A stretch of DNA of 64,000 nucleotides from Winslowiella toletana (GTDB taxonomy: Bacteria > Pseudomonadota > Gammaproteobacteria > Enterobacterales > Enterobacteriaceae): contig NZ_JAGGMQ010000001.1 in assembly GCF_017875465.1 (NCBI RefSeq), positions 2,728,001 to 2,792,000 of the forward strand, written 5' to 3'. Below the pieces are notes generated by a model. It made no database searches. It was not told the DNA's origin and saw only the letters and a program-made list of their open reading frames with translations. Shown in pieces: positions 58,436 to 64,000 of this stretch (position 1 is the first letter of the stretch; the number at the start of each line of letters is the position of its first letter). A program made the translations under genes and the position numbers.

Positions 58436-60019
58436 ATGCGTAACCCGACTCAGACTACGGCTGCATCCGGCGCTTTTGCGCCACTCACCCAGGGGCTGTT
58501 TGCCGTTATCTGGGCAGCCACCGTAATGGGCAATACCGGCAGTTTTATGCGCGATGTCGCCAGTTCATGGCTGGTGACCGGCTTATCCTCCAATCCGGCG
58601 GCAGTGGCGCTGATGCAGACCGCCGCCACACTACCGATTTTTTTGCTGGCGATACCGGCTGGCGTATTATCCGATATTCTCGATCGCCGTCGGCTGCTGA
58701 TCGCTGTACAGCTGCTGCTGGCCAGCGTCAGCGCTACATTATTGCTGCTGTCTCATTATGATTTGCTGACGGTGGATTATCTGATTGCGCTGACCTTTAT
58801 TGGCGGTATTGGCGCGGCGTTAATGGGGCCAGCCTGGCAGGCGATTGTGCCGGAACTGGTGCCACGCACGCAGCTACGAGACGCGGTGGCGCTGAATTCT
58901 CTGGGCATTAATATTGCGCGCGCTATCGGCCCGGCAACCGGCGGTTTACTGCTGGCCGGACTCGGGGCCTGGGCGGCTTATGGCGCCGATGTACTCAGCT
59001 ATGTATTTGTTATCGCTGCGTTGCTGTGGTGGAAACGTCCACACAAAGCGCAGGATGCATTGCAGGAGCACTTCTTTGGCGCTTTCCGCGCCGGGCTGCG
59101 CTATGTCAGAGCCAGCCGCGAATTACACCGGGTGCTACTGCGTGCAGCCATCTACTTTGCCTTTGCCAGTGCTATCTGGGCACTGTTGCCGCTGGTGGCG
59201 CGTAATCTGTTGCAGGGCGACGCCGGTTTCTACGGCATGATGCTAGGCGCCGTCGGTATTGGCGCAATTGTCGGCGCTTTACTGCTGGCGCGTTTACGCC
59301 AGTGGCTAAGCAGTGATGGTTTAATGCTGTTGTCGGCGGTGCTCTCGGCGCTGGTGATGGTGCTGCTCGCGTTGACCCCGCCGCAGTGGCTGGCGCTGCC
59401 GCTGATGGTGGTGCTGGGTGTTGGCTGGATTATCGCCCTGACCACCCTGAACGGTGTGGCGCAGGCGGTACTGCCGGACTGGGTGCGTGGTCGCGGACTG
59501 GCGGTTTATTTAATGGTATTTAACGGCGCGATGGCCAGCGGCAGCCTGTTTTGGGGGCTGGTTGCGCGTCAGAGCGGGCTCGTCGCCACGCTGCTGGTCG
59601 CCGGTGCGGCATTGTTACTGACGGCACTGCTGGTCTGGCGGCTGAAATTACCCGCCGGTGATGCGGATTTGCAGCCGTCGGGCCACTGGCAGACGCCGGA
59701 GCTGGAAGGCGGCGATCGCGGGCCGGTGATGATTCAGATTCACTATCTGGTGGCGCAGGAAGATCGCCCGGCATTTCTCAGCGCCATCCGCAAACTGTCG
59801 CGGGTGCGACGCCGTGATGGCGCTTCGGCATGGGGCATCGCAGAACATAGCGCTGAAAGCGATACGCTGGTGGAGTGGTTTCTGGTGGAGTCGTGGCACG
59901 AGCATTTACGCCAGCATCAACGCGTCTCTAACGCCGATGCCGATCTGCAACGTGAGGTAGTCAGTTTTCATCGCGGCGACAGCAAGCCAGTCGTAAATCA
60001 TTTATTGTCACTGCACTAA
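58436..60019 (+). CDS. MFS efflux transporter with C-terminal ABM-like domain (MFS_3 / EntS-like)
   Basis: 527 residues. The first ~415 form the twelve-helix transporter (GNTGSFMRDVASSWLVTGLS near 32, LDRRRLLIAVQ near 82, GPAWQAIVPELVPRTQLRDA near 135). After a short linker, about 95 residues form a soluble alpha/beta segment (MIQIHYLVAQEDRPAFLSAI to VSFHRGDSKPV) similar to the dimeric alpha-beta barrel of ABM enzymes, as found in the MFS_3 group. AGGAGAG precedes the ATG. It probably exports the product or substrate of the hydrolase. Convergent with lysR. Confidence 0.88.
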   Translation: MRNPTQTTAASGAFAPLTQGLFAVIWAATVMGNTGSFMRDVASSWLVTGLSSNPAAVALMQTAATLPIFLLAIPAGVLSDILDRRRLLIAVQLLLASVSATLLLLSHYDLLTVDYLIALTFIGGIGAALMGPAWQAIVPELVPRTQLRDAVALNSLGINIARAIGPATGGLLLAGLGAWAAYGADVLSYVFVIAALLWWKRPHKAQDALQEHFFGAFRAGLRYVRASRELHRVLLRAAIYFAFASAIWALLPLVARNLLQGDAGFYGMMLGAVGIGAIVGALLLARLRQWLSSDGLMLLSAVLSALVMVLLALTPPQWLALPLMVVLGVGWIIALTTLNGVAQAVLPDWVRGRGLAVYLMVFNGAMASGSLFWGLVARQSGLVATLLVAGAALLLTALLVWRLKLPAGDADLQPSGHWQTPELEGGDRGPVMIQIHYLVAQEDRPAFLSAIRKLSRVRRRDGASAWGIAEHSAESDTLVEWFLVESWHEHLRQHQRVSNADADLQREVVSFHRGDSKPVVNHLLSLH

Positions 60020-60059
60020 GTCAGTACGCCGCAGCGCTGAATTGCGCGTGCGGCGTTGT

Positions 60060-60968
60060 CTATTCGGCGGCGTAAACGGCACTGATGCCGGTGAAGTTTT
60101 GCAGCCGTTCGCGCCACCACTGTGCGGCATTGCCCGTCGCACTCTCTTTCCACGCCAGAAAAGCCTGATCGCGTCGCGGTTCGCTGTCCAGCTGACGCTC
60201 GACCAGTCGGCCATCGGCCAGATACGGCGCCGCCAGATAGCGTGGCAGATAACCGCAACCCAGCCCGTCGAGCTGCGCCTGAACTTTATCGCTAAAGCTG
60301 TGTACGCTGAGAATCGGCTGCTCATCCAGCACCCGCAGGTCGGTTCCCTCACCATGACGCGAAGAGTCATTAACCACCACCGCCCGATACTGACGGATCT
60401 GCTCGCGCAGCAGCGGTTGCGCCAGCGCCGCCAGCGGATGATGTGGCGCAATCGCAAACACATATTCCAGCCAGCCAATCGGCGTACACTGGATACCGTT
60501 GTGTCTTACCGGTTCCTGTACCGCACCAAACACCATATCGGCTTCGCCGTAACTTAATGCTTCCCAGCAACCTGCCAGCACATCGTGGCGAAACAACAGC
60601 TGGGTATGCTGATGTTGCTGATAGAACTCATCAATCAGCGGTGACAGCAGGGCGAAAGGCACCGAGGCATCAAGACTGATGGTCAGTTTGCTCTCCCAGC
60701 CGCTCTCAACATATTTCGCCTGTTGCTCCAGTTCGCTGACTGCGCGCAGCAATACACGGCCTTTTTCCAGCATCAGGCGGCCGGTGGAGGTAAATGTCGC
60801 GCGATGGCCGGAACGATCCAGCAGCGTAATCCCCAGGTCGCTCTCCATCTTCTGGATGGTATAACTCAGTGCGGAAGCGGTTTTAAACATTCTGGCCGCG
60901 GCGGCGGCAAAGGTACCATGGCGATCCAGGGCATCAAGGATCAGCAAAGCTTCAAGGTTTAATCGCAT
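60060..60968 (-). CDS. LysR-family transcriptional regulator
   Basis: 302 residues. The winged helix lies at 1-62 (LEALLILDALDRHGTFAAAA; SALSYTIQKMESDLGI) and the effector-binding domain at 90-295 (LTISLDASVPFALLSPLIDE; LGCGYLPRYLAAPYLADG). It is divergent from the ABM-membrane gene, with 110 bases between. The motif shared by that gap and the isochorismatase promoter makes it the likely activator of both units. Confidence 0.92.
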   Translation of the reverse strand: MRLNLEALLILDALDRHGTFAAAAARMFKTASALSYTIQKMESDLGITLLDRSGHRATFTSTGRLMLEKGRVLLRAVSELEQQAKYVESGWESKLTISLDASVPFALLSPLIDEFYQQHQHTQLLFRHDVLAGCWEALSYGEADMVFGAVQEPVRHNGIQCTPIGWLEYVFAIAPHHPLAALAQPLLREQIRQYRAVVVNDSSRHGEGTDLRVLDEQPILSVHSFSDKVQAQLDGLGCGYLPRYLAAPYLADGRLVERQLDSEPRRDQAFLAWKESATGNAAQWWRERLQNFTGISAVYAAE

Positions 60969-61000
60969 TATTTATCCAACCCCAAAATTGTTTAACAACA

Positions 61001-61046
61001 AACCAAAATCTTTCCGTTATCAATAATCATGCCTGCCTCGTATTGT
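61001..61046 (+). promoter_or_regulatory. Shared regulatory motif between lysR and the ABM-membrane gene
   Basis: TCTTTCCGTTATC (61009-61021) and CTCGTATTGT (61037-61046), preceded by TTTAACAACAAACC. Order and spacing are as at 57643-57680. It ends 32 bases before the ATG at 61079. Confidence 0.65.
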
Positions 61047-61078
61047 AAAGCCATCTTCATTGGCTTCAGGAGAATCTC

Positions 61079-61636
61079 ATGGATTATCCGCATCAACCGG
61101 ACCATATCACCTTAGTGATTACCCATCGCCTGCAACCGGGCAGGCAGTCTGACTACGAACGCTGGCTGGAAAAAATTATGCCACAGGCGGCGCTGTTTCC
61201 TGGTCATCTTGGGGTAAATGTTCTGCGTCCGTTGCATGGCGAACTGACCTATACCGTACTGGTGCGCTTCGCCAGCATGGATAATCTGTATCACTGGATT
61301 CATTCCGACGAACGTCAGGCGCTGGTGGCTGAACTGCCGGAAATGCTGCTGGGACAGGAGCATATTGAAATGCGTCCCGGTGCGGCGTTCTGGTTTACGC
61401 CCGCCACGCCCGCTTCACCACCGCCCGCGCGCTGGAAGCAGTTTCTGCTGACGCTGGCGGTGATCTTCCCCTCTACCAATCTGGTGCCGTGGTTCTGGAA
61501 TCAGGTATTACCCGTCAGTAAAGGCACCCTGTGGGGACATTTACTGAATGACGCCTGTGTGGTGGCGCTGGTGGTTTACCTGTGGATGCCGGCGATTACC
61601 CGCTTATTTAAAAACTGGCTGACCCCGCGCGGTTAG
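61079..61636 (+). CDS. ABM-domain membrane protein
   Basis: 185 residues. Residues 8-105 form an antibiotic-biosynthesis-monooxygenase type ferredoxin-like domain (ITLVITHRLQPGRQSDYERW; YTVLVRFASMDNLYHWI). A Pro-rich linker (TPATPASPPPARWK) leads to two membrane helices (FLLTLAVIFPSTNLVPWFW; DACVVALVVYLWMPAITRLF). Such fusions are known but uncharacterised. AGGAGAATCTC precedes the ATG. The amidohydrolase gene starts 19 bases after its stop, so they form an operon. Confidence 0.85.
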   Translation: MDYPHQPDHITLVITHRLQPGRQSDYERWLEKIMPQAALFPGHLGVNVLRPLHGELTYTVLVRFASMDNLYHWIHSDERQALVAELPEMLLGQEHIEMRPGAAFWFTPATPASPPPARWKQFLLTLAVIFPSTNLVPWFWNQVLPVSKGTLWGHLLNDACVVALVVYLWMPAITRLFKNWLTPRG

Positions 61637-61655
61637 TCTTACCTGGAGAAAAGTG

Positions 61656-63524
61656 ATGACAACAGCTTCATTAGTTCTGACCAACGGTAAGTTTCATACG
61701 GTGGATCGTGAAAATCCGCAGGCAACCGCGGTGGCGATTAAAGATGGTAAATTTCTGGCGGTGGGAAGCGAGGCAGAGGTGATGCAGTTTGCCGATGCGG
61801 CGACTAAAGTTGTCGATCTGCAAGGCAGTACCGGCATCCCGGGGCTGAATGACTCGCATCTTCATCTGATTCGCGGTGGACTCAATTACAACCTTGAGCT
61901 GCGCTGGGAAGGCGTACCGTCGCTGGCCGATGCGCTGCGAATGCTGAAGGAGCAGGCGCTGCGCACGCCGTCGCCGCAGTGGGTGCGCGTGGTCGGCGGC
62001 TGGAATGAGTTTCAGTTTGCGGAACGCCGGATGCCAACGCTGGATGAAATTAATGCCGCCGCACCGGATACGCCGGTGTTTATCCTGCACCTCTACGACC
62101 GCGCTTTGCTGAATCGCGCGGCGCTGAAAGTCGTGGGCTATACCCGCGACACGCCAAATCCACCGGGCGGTGAGATCCAGCGTGACAGCAAAGGCAATCC
62201 CACTGGCATGCTGATTGCGCGTCCGAACGCGATGATCCTGTATGCCACGCTGGCGAAAGGGCCGAAACTACCGCTGGAGCAGCAGGTGAATTCGACGCGT
62301 CAGTTTATGCGCGAACTGAATCGCCTTGGCGTCACCAGCGCGATTGATGCGGGCGGCGGTTTCCAGAACTATCCCGATGATTATGAAGTGATTGCTGAGC
62401 TGCACAGTAAAAAACAGCTTAGTATCCGCATTGCCTACAATCTTTTTACCCAGCGTCCCGGTCACGAACTGGAAGATTTTGAGAAGTGGACCGATATGCT
62501 GAAGCCGGGGCAGGGCACCGATTTTTATCGCCATAACGGCGCCGGTGAAATGCTGGTGTTCTCGGCGGCGGATTTTGAAGATTTCCTTGAGCCGCGCCCC
62601 GATCTGGCGCCGGGAATGGAAGATGAGCTGGAGCGCGTGGTGCGTCATCTGGTGGAGCATCGCTGGCCGTTCCGCCTGCATGCCACCTATAACGAATCGA
62701 TTAGCCGGATGCTGGATGTGTTTGAAAAGGTGAATCGTGATATTCCGTTTAATGGCCTGCACTGGTTCTTTGATCACGCCGAAACCATTACCGCCGCCAA
62801 TATTGATCGCGTAAAAGCGCTGGGCGGCGGCATTGCGGTACAGCACCGAATGGCTTTCCAGGGGGAGTACTTTGCCGAGCGTTATGGCAAAGAGGCGGTA
62901 AAACATACCCCGCCGGTGGCGCGGATGCTGGATGCCGGGGTGCCGGTCGGGCTGGGCACCGATGCCACGCGAGTGGCCAGCTATAACCCGTGGACCGCGC
63001 TTTACTGGCTGGTGTCCGGCCGCACCGTCGGCGGAATGGCGATGTACGATGATAACGCGCGACTTGATCGTGAAACCGCGCTGATGCTGTGGACCCAGGG
63101 CAGCTCATGGTTCTCCAGCGAACAGGGTAAAAAGGGGCAGATTAAGGTCGGACAGCTGGCGGATCTGGTGATTTTGTCGCAGGACTACTTCAGCGTGGCG
63201 GAAGAGGCGATTAAAAGCATCGAGTCAGTGTTAACCGTGGTGGATGGCGATATTGTCTATGCCGCAGGACGTTTTGGCCCGCTGGCGCCGCCCGCCATTC
63301 CGGTGCTACCTGACTGGTCGCCGGTGGTCAGCGTGCCGGGTCACTATCGCAGCGCGCCGCCGCTGGCCGATGGTCGTGTTGGCATGATGCCGCAGGTGCA
63401 TCACTGCGGCGGCGCCTGTGGCGTGCATCAGCATCAGCACGATGTCGCGCGTCGTTCTTCAGTGCCGGTGTCGGATGACAACGCGTTCTGGGGCGCGCTG
63501 GGCTGTTCCTGCTTTGCGTTTTAA
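61656..63524 (+). CDS. YtcJ-type metal-dependent amidohydrolase with Cys/His-rich tail
   Basis: 622 residues. An N-terminal beta-sandwich (LVLTNGKFHTVDRENPQATA) leads to the amidohydrolase barrel with the HxH pair in GLNDSHLHLIRGGLNYN near 65, FRLHATYNESISRMLD near 345, the metal/acid segment GLGTDATRVASYNPWTALYW near 430, and a C-terminal sandwich. After residue ~575 comes a tail HHCGGACGVHQHQHD … CSCF with four cysteines and many histidines that could bind an extra metal. ATG at 61656 has GGAG upstream; an overlapping GTG is possible. Hydrolyses an unknown amide, imide or ester. Confidence 0.9.
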   Translation: MTTASLVLTNGKFHTVDRENPQATAVAIKDGKFLAVGSEAEVMQFADAATKVVDLQGSTGIPGLNDSHLHLIRGGLNYNLELRWEGVPSLADALRMLKEQALRTPSPQWVRVVGGWNEFQFAERRMPTLDEINAAAPDTPVFILHLYDRALLNRAALKVVGYTRDTPNPPGGEIQRDSKGNPTGMLIARPNAMILYATLAKGPKLPLEQQVNSTRQFMRELNRLGVTSAIDAGGGFQNYPDDYEVIAELHSKKQLSIRIAYNLFTQRPGHELEDFEKWTDMLKPGQGTDFYRHNGAGEMLVFSAADFEDFLEPRPDLAPGMEDELERVVRHLVEHRWPFRLHATYNESISRMLDVFEKVNRDIPFNGLHWFFDHAETITAANIDRVKALGGGIAVQHRMAFQGEYFAERYGKEAVKHTPPVARMLDAGVPVGLGTDATRVASYNPWTALYWLVSGRTVGGMAMYDDNARLDRETALMLWTQGSSWFSSEQGKKGQIKVGQLADLVILSQDYFSVAEEAIKSIESVLTVVDGDIVYAAGRFGPLAPPAIPVLPDWSPVVSVPGHYRSAPPLADGRVGMMPQVHHCGGACGVHQHQHDVARRSSVPVSDDNAFWGALGCSCFAF

Positions 63525-63586
63525 CTGGCGCTGACAGAGTGCGTCAGGCCCGGGATGTTGCCCGGGCCTGACGGTTAGCGCCAGAG

Positions 63587-64000
63587 TCAGTGCTTCTGCC
63601 ACTGCTGATATTCGCGCTTCAGGCGCGCCGGGGCGGTTTCTGGCATCAGCATTAAACCGATTACCGAGACAACTCCCAGCACCACCACGTAAGTGGCGAG
63701 ACCATAATAGTGCCCGCCAGTCATCTGCAATATTTTAACCGCCACTAATCCCAGCACCCCGCTGCCAATCAGTGAACCCACCTGCCAGATCAGGGCAATG
63801 CCGCTGCAACGAATATGCGTCGGGAACAGTTCAGGAAAGTAAGAGGCCTGCGGCGCGTAACACATGCTGTGGCCGAAAGTCAGCACCATAATCATCACCA
63901 GCTGGGTTAACCAGAAATTGTCCTGATTAATCGCCAGAAAGAACGGCACGATCATAATTACCTGTAACAGCGCGCCCATGATATATACCGGCTTACGCCC
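63587..64000 (-). CDS. MFS metabolite:H+ symporter (MHS/ShiA-like), 5' part outside window
   Basis: Only the C-terminal ~138 residues are present; the frame is open to the right edge. About four helices are visible, with FGHSMCYAPQASYFPELFPTHIRCSGIALIWQVGSLIGSG, the diagnostic loop of metabolite:proton symporters such as ShiA, and an end MPETAPARLKREYQQWQKH. Convergent with the amidohydrolase gene. Substrate undetermined. Confidence 0.9.
   Translation of the reverse strand, partial: GRKPVYIMGALLQVIMIVPFFLAINQDNFWLTQLVMIMVLTFGHSMCYAPQASYFPELFPTHIRCSGIALIWQVGSLIGSGVLGLVAVKILQMTGGHYYGLATYVVVLGVVSVIGLMLMPETAPARLKREYQQWQKH

Noticed and set aside
62268..62906. 212-codon open frame antisense to the amidohydrolase
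   Set aside because: Overlaps the conserved barrel region of the sense gene and lacks family resemblance.

Overview
The window is chromosomal DNA of a gammaproteobacterium of the order Enterobacterales, most likely an Erwiniaceae member (Pantoea/Erwinia/Mixta type). The backbone follows the Escherichia coli lysC - pgi - yjbEFGH - psiE - malGFE/malK-lamB-malM - ubiCA - plsB/dgkA - lexA-dinF - yjbJ - zur - dusA - pspG - qor - dnaB - tyrB - yjbQR - uvrA/ssb order, with nearly every encoded protein close to its E. coli counterpart. Local differences argue against Escherichia or Salmonella: no xylE between psiE and malG, no yjbI, no alr or aphA around tyrB, a Na+/H+ antiporter between lysC and pgi, and a TraF-like barrel gene after zur. 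The genus is an inference.

Layout. 1-5.6 kb: end of an ABC ATPase gene, yjbB, panS, and lysC with a lysine riboswitch leader. 5.6-14.1 kb: antiporter, pgi, the yjbEFGH exopolysaccharide operon and psiE. 14.2-21.8 kb: the maltose regulon, with malEFG and malK-lamB-malM divergent from a shared control region carrying MalT boxes. 21.9-29.6 kb: ubiCA, plsB, dgkA, SOS-controlled lexA-dinF, yjbJ and zur. 30.0-32.2 kb: an orphan TraF-family barrel gene and an AT-rich islet encoding a Tlde1/DUF2778 L,D-transpeptidase-like protein plus a small membrane protein in the position of an immunity gene. 32.4-47.3 kb: dusA, pspG, qor, dnaB, an Lrp-type regulator and a YitT protein in the usual place of alr, tyrB, a GudP-like sugar-acid transporter, yjbQR, a YahK-like reductase, uvrA and ssb.

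47.3-64 kb is accessory. It holds relics of a small two-gene module after ssb, a CGNR/ABATE regulator divergent from an alpha/beta hydrolase with repeated TGTAACCT operator-like words, and a rearranged insertion of an IS3-family element (one complete and one truncated copy inside a single GTAT target duplication). Next come a sugar-porter / binding-protein / polysaccharide-deacetylase cluster and a haloperoxidase-like hydrolase. The right end is a LysR-centred cluster (isochorismatase-type hydrolase, MFS exporter, LysR, ABM-membrane protein, YtcJ-type amidohydrolase) whose two outward promoters share a bipartite motif at identical spacing. An MHS-type transporter gene runs off the right edge.

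Dispersed repeats are prominent. At least ten intergenic copies of a REP-like palindrome (core GGGCGGCGAGAACGCCGCCC and variants) lie just after genes, including the malE-malF and lamB-malM gaps. Three copies of an unrelated element of about 125 bp bounded by TATACCC/GGGTATA-like ends are also present. The candidates for an under-described system are the Tlde1-type effector/immunity pair, the CGNR-regulated hydrolase and the LysR cluster. No CRISPR array, rRNA or tRNA gene was seen.
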